A DNA stretch of 64,000 nucleotides from Zygnema cylindricum (Eukaryota > Streptophyta > Zygnematophyceae > Zygnematales > Zygnemataceae). Position 1 is the first letter of the stretch. Every line of letters begins with the position of its first letter. This document shows positions 1 through 13,569 of the stretch, piece by piece. The translations under genes were made by a program, and so were the position numbers. The notes below the pieces were generated by a model. It saw nothing but the letters and a program-made list of their open reading frames with translations, was not told the DNA's origin and searched no databases. The stretch lies in NCBI GenBank assembly GCA_037447655.1, contig JBBHKE010001406.1, forward strand, positions 1 to 64,000, in the 5' to 3' direction.

Positions 1-2639
1 ACAGATTTGAGTTTGCTCTAACAAAGATATTTTTAAGAAACATCGTTTATTTTACTCAATCACAAAAAGATGTAAAATAAAATATAAACCATGTTTGTGA
101 CTTAATTTTGTTTTTGCCCTAACAGCAATAGTGGTGAGAAACTCTTTACATTGTTAACGCCCAAAAAAAAAGTTAAAAAAAACCCTAAACCATGTTTTCT
201 ACCACAAATTTAGGTTTGCGCTAACAAAGTTATTTGTAACAAACATCGTTTATTGTTTGCGGTCACAAAAAGAGGTAAAATAAACTCTGAACCATGTTTG
301 TAACTGAATTTTGTGTATGCGCTAATAGCAATAGTGGTAACAAACTCTTTACATTGTTAACGCCCACAAAAGGAGTAAAAAAAAACCCTAAACCATGTTT
401 CTAACACAAATTTGAGTTTGCGCTAACAACATATTTGTAACAAACATCGTTTATTGTACGCGGTAAGAAAAAGAGGTAAAATAAACTCTGAACCATGTTT
501 GTAACTGAATTTTTTGTTTGCAGTAACAGCAATAGTGGTAAGAAACTCTTTATATTGTTTACGCTCAAAAAAATAGTTAAAAAAAACCCTAAACCATGTT
601 TCTAACACAAATTTGAGTTTGTGCAAATTAATATATTTGTGAGAAACATCGTTTATTGTACCAAGTCACAAAAATATGTAAAATAAACTCTGAAACCATG
701 TTTATAGTGGAATTCTGTGTTTTTGCTAATAGCAATACTGGTAAAAAATCCTTTATATTGTTAAGGCTGACAAAAAGAGTTAAAAAAACCCTAAACCATG
801 TTTCTAACACAAATTTGAGTTTACGCTAACAAATTTATTTCAAACAAACACCGTTTATTGTTCAAAGTCACAAAAGAGGTAAAACAAACTCTGAACCATG
901 TTTGTAACTGAATTTTTTGTTTGCGTTAACAGCAATAGTGGTAAGAAACTCTTTACATTGTTAACGCACACAAAAATAGTTAAAAAAACCCTTAATCAAG
1001 TTTCAAACACAAATTTGAGTTTGCAGTCACAAAGTTAATTGTAACAAACATCGTTTATTGTTCGCGGTCACAAAAAGAGGTAAAATAAACTCTGAACCAC
1101 GTTTATAACTGAATTTTGTGTTTGCACTAACAGCAATAGTGGGAACAAACTCTTTACATTGTTAACGCCCACAAAAATAGTTGAAAAAACCCTAAACTAA
1201 GTTTCCAACACAAATTTGAGTTTGCAGTCACAAAGTTAATTGTAACAAACATCGTTCATTGTTCGCGGTCACAAAAAGATGTGAAATAATTTCTGAACCA
1301 TGCTTGTGACTGAATTTTGTTTTTGCGCTAACAGCAATAGTGGTAAGAAACTCTTTACATTGTTAACGCCCACAAAAAAAGTTAAAAAAAACCCTAAACC
1401 ATGTTTCTAACACAAATTTAGGTTTGCACTAACAAAGTTATTTGTCACAAACATCGTTTATTGTTTGCGGTCACAAAAAGAGGTAAAATAAACTCTGAAC
1501 CATGTTTGTAACTGAATTTTGTGTATGCACTAATAGCAATAGTGGTAACAGACTCTTTAAATTGTTAACGCCCACAAAAGGAGTAAAAAAAAACCCTAAA
1601 CCATGTTTCCAACACAAATTTGAGTTTGCGCTAACAACATTTTTGTAACAAACGTCGTTTATTGTACGCGGTCAGAAAAAGATGTAAAATAAACTCTGAA
1701 CCATGTTTTTAACTGATTTTTTTGTTTGCGCTAACAGCAATAGTGGTAAGAAACTCTTTACATTGTTAATGCTCACAAAAATAGTTAAAAAAAACCCTAA
1801 ACCAATTTTTAACACATATCTTTGTTTGCGCTATTAAAGATATTTGTAACAAACATCGTTTATTATACGCGGTCACAAAAAGATGTAACATAAACTCCGA
1901 ACCATGTTTGTAACTCAAGTTTGTGTTTGCGCTAACAATAATACTGGTAAAAAACCCTTTATATTGTTAAGGCTGACAAAGAGAGTTAAAAAAACCGTAA
2001 ACCATGTTTCTAACACAAAATTAAAATTTACGCTAACAAATTTATTTCTAACAAACATCATTTATTGTTCAAAGTCACAAAAGAGGTAAAACAAACTCCG
2101 AACTATGTTTGTAACTGAATTTTTTGTTTGCGCTAACAGCAATAGTGGAAAGAAACTCTTTACATTGTTAACGCTCACAAAAATATAAAAAAAAACCATA
2201 AACTATGTTTCTAATACAAATTTGAGTTTGCGCTAACAAAGATATTTGTAAGAAACGGCGTTTATTGTACGCGGTCACAAAAATATGTAAAATAAACTCT
2301 GAACCATGTTTGTAACTCAAGTTTGTGTTTGCGCTAACAATAATACTGGTAAAAAATCCTTTATATTGTTAAGGCTGACAAAAAGAGTTAAAAAAACCCT
2401 AAACCATGTTTCTAACACAAATTTGAGTTTACGCTAACAAATTTATTTCTAACAAACACCGTTTATTGTTCAAAGTCACAAAAGAGGTAAAACAAACTAT
2501 GAACCATGTTTGTAACTGAATTTTTTGTTTGCATTAACAACAATAGTGGTAAGAAACTCTTTACATTGTTAACGCACACAAAAATAGTTAAAAAAACCCT
2601 TAATCAAGTTTCAAACACAAATTTGAGTTTGTGCTAACA

Positions 2640-5600
2640 AAGATATTTGAAAGAAACATCGTTTATTGTACGGGACCACAAAAAGAGGAAAAATAAGTTA
2701 TGAACCATGTTAGTGACTGAATTTTGTTTTTGCGTTAACAGCAATAGAGGTAAGAAACTCTTTACATTGTGAACGCCCACTAAAAAAGTAAAAAAAAACC
2801 CTAAACCATGTTTCTAACACAAATTTGAGTTTCCGTTAATAAATATATTTGTGAGAAACATCGTTTATTGTAAGCGGTCACAAAAAGAGGGAAAATAAAC
2901 TCTGAACCATGTTTTTACTGAATTTTTTATTTGCGCTAACTGCAATAGTGGTAAGAAACTCTTTACATTGTTAACGCTCACAAAAATAGTTAAAAAAAAC
3001 CCTAAACCAATTTTCTAACACAAATCTTAGTTTGCGCTAACAAAGTTATTTGTAACAAATATCGTTTATTGTACGAGGTCATAAAAAGATGTAAAATAAA
3101 CTCTGAACCATGTTTGTAAGTGAATTTTGTGTTTGCGCTAATATGAATAGTGGTATGAAACTCTTTACATTGTTAACGCCCACAAAATAATTGAAAAAAA
3201 CCCTAAACCATGTTTGTAACACATATTTGAGTTTGCGCTAACAAAGATATTTGTAAGAAACATCGTTTATTGTAAGCGGTCACAAAAAGAGGGAAAATAA
3301 ACTCCGAACCATGTTTGTAACTGAATTTTGAGTTTGCGCTAACAGCAATAAAGGTAAGAAACTCTATACATTGTTAACACTCACAAAAATAGTTAAAAAA
3401 ACCCTAAACCATGTTTTTAACACAAATTTGAGTGTGAGAAACAAAGTTATTTGTAACAAACATCGTTTGTTGTTCGCGGTCACAAAAAGAAGTTAAATAA
3501 ACTCCGAACCATGTGTGTAACTGAATTTTGTGTTTGCTCTCACAGCAATAGTGGTAAGAAACTCTTTATATTGTTAACATTCACAAAAACATAAAAAAAA
3601 CCATAAACCATGTTTCTAACACAAATTTATTTTTTGCTAACGAAGATATTTGTAACAAACATCATTTATTGTTCGCGGTCACAAAAAGATGTGAAATAAA
3701 CTCTGAACCATGTTTGTAACTGAATTTTGTGTTTGCGCTAACAGCAATAGTGGTAAGAAACTCTTTACATTGTTAACGCACACAAAAATAGTTAAAAAAA
3801 CCCTTAATCAAGTTTCAAACACAAATTTGAGTTTGCAGTCACAAAGTTAATTGTAACAAACATCGTTTATTGTTCGCGGTCACAAAAAGAGATAAAATAA
3901 ACTCTAAACCATGTTTGTAACTGAATTTTGTGTTTGCACTAACACCAATAGTGGGAACAAACTCTTTACATTGTTAACCCCCACGAAAATAGTTAAAAAA
4001 AACCCTAAACTATGTTTCCAACACAAATTTGAGTTTGCGCTAACATCATATTTGTAACAAACATCGTTTATTGTACGCGGTCACAAAAAGATGTAAAATC
4101 AACTCCGAACCATATTTGTAACTTAATTTTGTGTTTGCTCTAACAGCAATTATGGAAAGAAACTCTTTACATTGTTAACGCTCACAAAAATATTAAAAAA
4201 ACCATAAACCATGTATAGTACACAAATTTGACTTTGCACTAGCAAAGATATTTGTAAGAAACATCGTTTATTGTACGCGGTCACAAAAAGATGTAAAATA
4301 AACTCCAAACCATGTTTTTAACTCAAGTTTGTGTTTGCGCTAACAGCAATAGTGGTCACAAACTCTTAACATTGTTAACGCCCACAAAAGTAGTTAAAAA
4401 AAACCGTAAACCATGTTTCCAACACAAATATGAGTTTGCGCTAACAACGTTATTTGTAACAAACATTGTTTATTGTTCGCGGTCACAAAAAGATGTAAAA
4501 TAAACTCTTAACCATGTTTGTAACTGAATTTGGTGTTTTCGTTAACAATAATAGTAGTAAGAAGCTCTTTACATTGTTAACGCTCACAAAAATAGTAAAA
4601 AAAACCCTAAACCATGTTTATAACACAAATTTGAGTTTGGACGAACAAAGATATTTGTAAAAACATAGATTATTGTTCGTTGTCACAATAAGAGGTAAAA
4701 TAAACTCTGAAACCATGTTTGTAACTGAATTTTGTGTTTGCGCTTACAGCAATATTGGTAAGAAACCCTTTACATTATTAACGCTCACAAAAATAGTCAA
4801 AAAAACCCTTAAAACATGTTTCTAACACGAATTTGAGTTTGTGCTAAAAAGGTAATTTGTAACAAACATCGTTTATTGTTCGCGGTCACAAAAAGAGGTA
4901 AAATAAACTCTTAACCATGTTAGTAACTAAATTTTGTGTTTGCGCTAACACCAATAGTGGTAAAATAGTCTTTAAATTGTTAACGCTCACAAAAATAGTT
5001 AAAAAAAACCCTAAACCATGTTTCTAACACAAATTTGAGTTTGCGCTAACAAAGTTATTTGTAACAAAAATCATTTATTGTTTGCGGTCACAAAAAGAGG
5101 TAAAAAAAACTCCAAACCATGTTTGTAACTGAATTTTGTGTTTGCGCTAACAGCAATAGTGGTAAAATAGTCTTTACATTGTTAACGCCCACAAAAATAG
5201 TTAAAAAAAACCCTAAACCATGTTTCCAACACAAATTTGAGTTTGCGCTAACAACGTTATTCGTAACAAACATCGTTTATTGTACGCGGTCACAAAAAGA
5301 TATAAAATAAAATCTGAACCAAGTTTGTAAATGAATTTTGTGTTTGCGCTAACAGCAATAGTGGTAAGAAACTCTTTACATTATTAACGCTCACAAAAAT
5401 AGTTGAAAAAACCCTTAAACCATGTTTCTAACACAAATTTGAGTTTGCGCTAACAACGTTATTCGTAACAAACATCGTTTATTGTACGCGGTCACAAAAA
5501 GAGGTAAAATAAACTCTTAACCATGTTAGTAACTAAATTTTGTGTTTGCGCTAACACCAATAGTGGTAAGAAACTCTTTAAATTGTTAACGCTCACAAAA

Positions 5601-7150
5601 ATAGTTAAAAAAAACCCTAAACCATGTTTCTAACACAAATTTGAGTTTGCGCTAACAAAGTTATTTGTAACAAAAATCATTTATTGTTTGCGGTCACAAA
5701 AAGAGGTAAAAAAAACTCCAAACCATGTTTGTAACTGAATTTTGTGTTTGCGCTAACAGCAATAGTGGTAAAATAGTCTTTACATTGTTAACGCCCACAA
5801 AAATAGTTAAAAAAAACCCTAAACCATGTTTCCAACACAAATTTGAGTTTGCGCTAACAACGTTATTCGTAACAAACATCGTTTATTGTACGCGGTCACA
5901 AAAAGATATAAAATAAAATCTGAACCAAGTTTGTAAATGAATTTTGTGTTTGCGCTAACAGCAATAGTGGTAAGAAACTCTTTACATTATTAACGCTCAC
6001 AAAAATAGTTGAAAAAACCCTTAAACCATGTTTCTAACACAAATTTGAGTTTGCGCTAACAACGTTATTCGTAACAAACATCGTTTATTGTACGCGGTCA
6101 CAAAAAGAGGTAAAATAAACTCTTAACCATGTTAGTAACTAAATTTTGTGTTTGCGCTAACACCAATAGTGGTAAGAAACTCTTTAAATTGTTAACGCTC
6201 ACAAAAATAGTTAAAAAAAACCCTAAACCATGTTTCTAACACAAATTTGAGTTTGCGCTAACAAAGTTATTTGTAACAAACATCGTTTATTGTTTGCGGT
6301 CACAAAAAGAGGTAAAAAAAACTCCGAACCATGTTTGTTACTGAATTTTGTGTTTGTGCTAACAGCAATAGTGGTAACATACTCTTTACATTGTTAACGC
6401 CCACAAAAATAGTTAAAAAAAACCCTAAACCATGTTTCCAACACAAATTTGAGTTTGGGCTAAGAACGTTATTCGTAACAAACATCGTTTATTGTACGCG
6501 GTCACAAAAAGATGTAAACTAAACTCTGAACCATGTTTGTAACTGAATTTTGTGTTTGCTCTAACAACAATAGTGGTAGGAAACTCTTTACATTGTTAAC
6601 GCTCACAAAAATAATTAAAAAAACCATAAACCATGTATCCAACAAAAATTTGAGTTTGCACTAACAAAGATTTTCGTAAGAAACATCGTTTATTTTACGC
6701 GGAATAAACTTCGAACCAAGTTTGTAACTGAATTTTGTGTTTGCGCTAACACCAATAGTGGTAAGAAACTCTTTACATTGTTAACGCTCACAAAAATAGT
6801 AAAAAAAAAATCCCTAAACCATGTTTCTAACACAAATTTGAGTTTGCGCTAACAAAGTTATTTGTAACAAACATTGTTTATTTTTTGCGGTCACAAAAAA
6901 ATGTAACATAAACTCCGATCCATGTTTGTAACTGAATTTTGTGTTTGCACTAACAGCAATATTGGTAACATACTGTTTACATTGATAACGCCCACAAAAA
7001 TAGTTAAAAAAAACCATAAAACATGTTTCTTACACAAATTTGAGTTTGCGCTAACAAAGTTATTTGTAACAATCATCGTTTATTGTTCTCGGTCTCAAAA
7101 CGAGATAAAATAAACTTTGAACCATGTATGTAACTGAATTTTGTGTTAAC
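2640..7150 (+). repeat. Segmental duplication within satellite, copy 1
   Basis: Diagnostic variant dimers here reappear in the same order at about 17945-21850. Offsets are 15301 near 2674, 15902 near 3081 and 4312, and 14690 from 6300 to about 7150. The changes in offset are about 601 and 1213 bases, close to one and two times 606. The copies therefore differ mainly by gain or loss of three-dimer blocks. Confidence 0.8.
4911..6530 (+). repeat. 606-bp higher-order repeat, ~2.7 copies
   Basis: Three consecutive variant dimers form a block whose first dimer reads TTAACCATGTTAGTAACTAA. The block starts at 4911, 5517 and 6123, exactly 606 bases apart. Long stretches of the first two copies look identical; for example, 5119-5310 and 5725-5916 encode the same chance peptide. 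The third copy has several substitutions in its second half. Confidence 0.88.
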
Positions 7151-10100
7151 GCTAACAACAATTGTGGTAAGAAACACTTTATATTGTTAAAGCCCAAAAA
7201 AGTAGTTAAAAAAACCCTAAACCTTGTTTCTAACAAAAATTTGAGTTTGCGCTAACAAGTTATTGTAACAAACATTGTTTATTGTTCGCGGTCACAAAAA
7301 GAGGTAAAATTAAATTAAAACTATGTTTGTTACTGAATTTTGTGTTTGAGCTAACATCAATAGTGGTAAGAAACTCTTTACATTGTTAACGCCCATAAAA
7401 ATAGTTGAAAAAAACCCTAAACCATATTTCTAACACAAATTTGAGTTTGCGCTAACAAAGTTATATGTAAAAAAAATATCGTTTATTGGTCGCGGTCACA
7501 AAAAGAGGTAAAAGAAACTCTAGACCATGTTTGTAACTAAATTTTGTGTTTGCGCTAACAATAATATTGGTAAGAAACCCTTTATATTGTTAAGGCTCAT
7601 AAAAATAGTAAAAAAAAAACCCTTAACCATGTTTCTAACATAATTTGATTTTGCCCTAACAAATACATTTGAAGTAAACATCCTTTATTCTACGTGGTCA
7701 CAAAAAGATGTAAAATAAACTCCGATCCATGTTTGTAACTGAATTTTGTTTTTGTGCTTAAAGTAATACTGGTAAGAAACCCTTTGTATTGTTTGCTCCC
7801 AAAAATAGTTAAAAAAAACCCTAAACCATGTTTCTAACACAAATTTGTGTTGGCGCTAACAAATATATTTGTAGTAAACATCGTTTATTGTACGTGGTCA
7901 CAAAAAGAGGTAAAATAAACTCCAAACCATGTTTGTAACTGAAGTTTGTGTTTGCGCTAACAATAATATTGGTAAGAAATTCTTTACATTGTTAACGCTC
8001 ACAAAAATAGTTAAAAAAAACCCTAAACCATGTTTCTAACACAACTTTGAGTTTGCGCTAACAAAGATATTTGTAGTAAACATCGTTTATAGTACACTGT
8101 CACAAAAATATGTAAAATAAACTCTGTACCATGCTTGTAACTCAAGTTTGTGTATGCGCTAACAATAATAGTGGTAAGACACTCTTTACATTGTTAACGC
8201 TCACAAAAATAGTTAAAAAAAACCCTAAACCATGTTTTTTACACAAATTTGAGTTTGGGCTAACAAAATTATTTGTAAAAAATATCATTTATTTTTCCCG
8301 GTCACAAAAAGATGTAATACAATCTCCGAACCATGTTTGTAACTTAATTTTGTGTTTGCGCTAACAGCAATAGTGGTAAGAAACTCTTTACATTGTTAAC
8401 ACTCAAAAAAATAGTTAAATAAAACCCTAATCTATATTTCTAACACAAACTTGAGTTTGCGCTAACAAAGTTACTTGTAACAAACATCATTTATTGTTCG
8501 CGGTCACTAAAAGAGGTAAAAGAAACTCTGAACTATGTTTGTAATTGAATTTTGTGTTTGCGCTAACAGCAATAGTGGTAACAAACTCTTTACATTGTTA
8601 ACACATACAAAAATAGTTAAAAAAAACCATAAACCATGTTTCTAAGACAAATTTGAGTTTGCGCTAACAAAGATATTTGTAAGAAACATCGTTTATTGTA
8701 CCACGTCACAAAAAGAGGTAAAATATACTCAAAACCATGTTTGTAACTGAATTTTGTGTTTGCGCTAATAACAAAAGTGGTAACAAACTCATTACATTGT
8801 CAATCCTCACAAAAATGGTTAAAAAAAAACCCTAAACCATGTTTCTAACAAAAATTTGAGTTTGCGCTAACAAAGTTATAGTAACAAACATTATTTATTG
8901 TTCGCGGTCACAAAAAGAGGTAAAATAAAATTAAAACTATGTTTGTAACTGAATTTTGTGTTTGAGCTAACATCAATAGTGGTAAGAAACTCTTTACATT
9001 GTTAACGCCCACAAAAATAGTTAAAAAAAACCCTAAACCATATTTCTAACACAAATTTGAGTTTGCGCTAACAAAGTTATATGTAACAAATATCGTTTAT
9101 TGGTCGCGGTCACAAAAAGAGGTAAAAGAAACTCTAGACCATGTTTGTAACTAAATTTTGTGTTTGCGCTAACAATAATATTGGTAAGAAACCCTTTATA
9201 TTGTTAAGGCTCACAAAAATAGGTAAAAAAAAACCCTAAACCATGTTTCTAACATAATTTGATTTTGCGCTAACAAATACATTTGTAGTAAACATCGTTT
9301 ATTCTACGTGGTCACAAAAAAGATGTAAAATAAACTCCGAACCATGTTTGTAACTGAATTTTGTTTTTGCGCTAAAAGTAATACTGGTAAGAAACCCTTT
9401 ATATTGTTTGCTCACAAAAATAGTTAAAAATAACCCTAAACCATGTTTCTAACACAAATTTGAGTTGGCGCTAACAAATATATTTGTAGTAAACATCGTT
9501 TATTCTACGTGGTCACAAAAAGAGGTAAAATAAACTCCAAACCATGTTTGTAACTGAAGTTTGTGTTTGCGCTAACAATAATATTGGTAAGAAACGCTTT
9601 ACATTGTTAACGCTAACAAAAATAGTTAAAAAAAGCACTAAACAATGTTTCAAACACAAATATGAGTTTGCGCTAACAAAGATATTTGTAAGAAACATCG
9701 TTTATTGTACGCGGTCACAAAATGATGTAAAATAAACTCGAAACCATGTTTGTAACTCAAGTTTGGTTTGCGCGAAAAATAATACTGGTAAGAAACCCTT
9801 TATATTGTTTGCTCACAAAAATAGTTAAAAAATACCCTAAACCATGTTTCTAACAGAAATTTGAGTTGGCACTAACAAATATATTTGTATTAAACATCGT
9901 TTATTGTACGTGGTCACAAAAAGAGGTAAAATAAACTCCAAACTATGTTTGTAACTGAAGTTTGTGTTTGCGATAACAGCAATAGTGGTAGGAAACTCTT
10001 TACATTGTTAACGCTTACAAAAATAGTTAAAAAAAACCATAAACCATGTTTCTAACACAAATTTGAGTTTACGCTAACAAAGTTATTTGTATGGAACATC

Positions 10101-13100
10101 GTTTATTGTTCGCAGTCACAAAAAGAGGTAAAATAAACTCTAAACAAAGTATGTTTTGAATTTTGTGTTTGCGCTAACAACAATAGTGGCAAGACACTCT
10201 TTACATTGTTAACGCTCACAAAAATAGTTAAAAAAAACCCTAAACCATGTTTCTAACACAAATTTGAGTTTGCGCTAACAAGGATATTTATAAGAAACAT
10301 CGTTTATTGTTTGCTCTCAGAAAAAAAGGTAAAATAAACGCTAAACCATGTTTGTAACTGAATTTTAAGTTTGCGCTGATAGCAATATTGGTAAGAAACT
10401 CTTTTGATTGTTAACGCCCACAAAAATAGTTAAAAAAAACCCTAAACCATTTTTCTAACAAAAATTTGAGTTTGCCCTAACAAAGATTTTTGTAAGAAAC
10501 ATCGTTTATTTTACGCGGTCACAAAAAGAGGTAAAATAAACTCTAAACCATGTTGTAACTGAATTTTATGTTTGCACTAACAACAATAATGGTAGGAAAC
10601 TCTTTACATTGTTAAAGCCCACAAAAATAGTTAAAAAAAACCCTAAACCGTATTTCTAACACAAATTTGAGTTAACGCTAACAAAGATTTTTGTAAAAAA
10701 CATCCTTTAATTTTCGCGGTCACAAAATAAGGTAAAGTAAACTCCGAACCATGTTTGTGAATGAATATTGTGTTTGCGCTAAAAGCAATAGTGATAAGAA
10801 ACAATTTATATTGTTAAGGCTGACAAAAATAGTAAATAATGACCATAAACAATGTTTGTAACACAAATTTGAGTTTGCGCCAACAAAGATATTTGTAAAA
10901 AACATCGTTTATTGTACACGGTCAAAAAAAGATGTAAAATAAAATCTGAACCATGTTTGTAACTGAATTTTGTGTTTGCGCTAACAAAAAATAGTGGTAA
11001 GAAACTCTTTACATTGTTAACGCCCACAAAAATAGTTAAAAAAACCCTAAACCATATTTCTAACACAAATTTGAGTTTGCGCTAACAGAGATATTTGTAA
11101 AAAACATGGTTAATTGTACGCGGTCACAAAAAGATGTAAAATTAAATCTGAACCATGATTGTAACTGAATTTTGTGTTTGCGCTAACAGAAATAGTGGTA
11201 AGAAACTCTTTACATTGTTAACGCCCACAAAAATAGTTAAAAAAAAACCCTAAACCATGTTTTTAACACAAATTTGAGTTTGCGCTAACAATGTTATTTT
11301 TAACAAACATCGTTTATTGTTCATGGTCACAAAGAGATGTAAAATAAACTGTGAACCATGATTGTAGCTGAATTTTGTGTTTGCGCTTATAGCAATAGTG
11401 GTAAGAAACTCTTTACATTATTAACGCTCACAAAAATAGTTAAAAAAAAACCCTAAACCATGTTTCTACCACAAATTTGAGTTTGCACTAACAAAGATAT
11501 TTGTAAGAAACATAGATTATTGTACGCGGTCTCAGAAGAGGTAAAATTAAATCTAAACCATGTTTATAACCCAAGTTTGTGTTTGCGCTAACAGCAATAG
11601 TGGTAAGAAACTCTTTACATTGTTAACGCCCACAAAAATAGTTAAAAAAAAATCCTAAACCATGTTTCTAACACAAATTTGAGTTTGCGCTAAAAATGTT
11701 ATTTGTAACAAACATTGTTTATTGTTTGCAGTCATAAAAAGAGGTAAAATTAAATCTGAACCATGTTTGTTACTGAAATTTGTGATTGCGCTAAAAGCAA
11801 TAGTGGTAAGAAACTCTTTATATTGTTAACTCCCTCAAAAATAGTAAAATAAAACCATAAATCATGTTTCTAACACGAATTTGAGTTTGCACTAACAAAG
11901 ATATTTGTAAGAAACATTGTTTATAGTACGCTGCCACAAAAAGAGGTGAAATAAACTGCGTACCGTGTGTGTTACTTAAGTTTGTGTTTGCGCCAACAAC
12001 AATTGTGATAAGAAACTCTTTATATTATTAACGCCCACAAAAATAGTTAAAAAAAAATCATAAACCATGTTTCTAACACAAATTTGAGTTTGCGCCAACA
12101 AAGATATTTGTAAGAAACATCATTTATAGTACACGGTCACAAAAAGAGGTAAAATAAACTCTAAACCATGTTTGTAACTGAATTTTATGTTTGCGCTAAC
12201 AGCAATAGTGGTAAGAAACTCTTTAGATTATTAACGCCCACAAAAAAAGCAAAAAAATCCCTAAACCATGTTTCTAACACAAATTTGAGTTTGCGCTAAC
12301 AAGTTATTTGTTACAAACATCATTTATTTTTCTTGGTCACAAAAAGAGGTAAAAGTAACTCTGAACCATGTTTGTAACCGAATCTTGTGTTTGCGTTAAC
12401 AATAATAGTGGTAGGAAACCCTTTACATTGTTAAGGATCACAAAAATAGTTAAATAAAACCCTAAAATATATTTCTAACACAAACTTGAGTTTGCGCTAA
12501 CAAAGTTACTTGTAACAAACATCAATTATTGTTCGCGATCACTAAAAGAGGTAAAAGAAACTCTGAACTATGTTTGTAATTGAATTTTGTATTTGCGCTA
12601 ACAGCAATAGTGGTAACAAACTCTTTACATTATTAACACGTACAAAAATAGTTAAAAAAAACCATAAACCATGTTTCTAACACAAATTTGAGTTTGCGTT
12701 TACAAAGATATTTGTAAGAAACATCGTTTATTGTACCCCGTCACAAAAAGAGGTAAAATAAACCCTGAACCATGTTTGTAACTGAATTTTGTGTTTCGCT
12801 AACAGTAATAGTGGTAAGAAACTCTTTACATTGTTAATGCTCACAAGAATATTTACAAAAAACCCTAAACCATGTTTCTAACACAAATTTGAGTTTGCGC
12901 TAACAAAGATATTTGTAAGAAACATCGTTTATTGTACACGGTCTCAAAAAGATGTAAAATAAACACTGAACCATGTTTGTAAGTGAATTTTATGTTTACG
13001 CTTATAGGAATAGTGGTAAGAAACTCTTTACATTGTTAACGCTCACAAAAATAGTTAAAAAAAACCCTAAACCATGTTTCTAACACAACTTTGAGTTTGC

Positions 13101-13569
13101 GCTAACAAAGATATTTTTAACAAACATCGTTTATTGTACACTGTTACAAAAAGATGTAAAATAAACTCTGAACCATTTTTGTAACTCAAGTTTGTGTTTG
13201 CGCTAACAATAATAGTGGTAAGACACTCTTTACATTGTTAACGCTCACAAAAATAGTTAAGAAAAACCCTAAACCATGTTTTTTACACAAATTTGAGTTT
13301 GAGCTAACAAAGTTATTTGTAACAAATATCATTTATTTTTCTCGGTCACAAAAAGATGTAAAATAAACTATGAACCATGTTTGTGACTGAATTTTGTTTT
13401 TGCGTTAACAGCAATAGTGGTAAGAAACTCTTTACATTGTTTACGCTCAAAAAAATAGTTAAAAAAAACCCTAAACCATGTTTCTAACACAAATTTGAGT
13501 TTGCGCTAACAAATATATTTGTAAGAAACATCCTTTATTGTACGCAACCACAAAAAGAGGTAAAATAAA

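Noticed and set aside
5088-6522. Repeated 61-63 residue frames (MFVTEFCVCANSNSG and MFVTNNVVSANSNLC types) on both strands of the satellite
   Set aside because: They follow the 202-bp repeat, occur on both strands at once, start and stop with monomer variants and break when the repeat length shifts the frame. There are no initiation, splice or domain signals.
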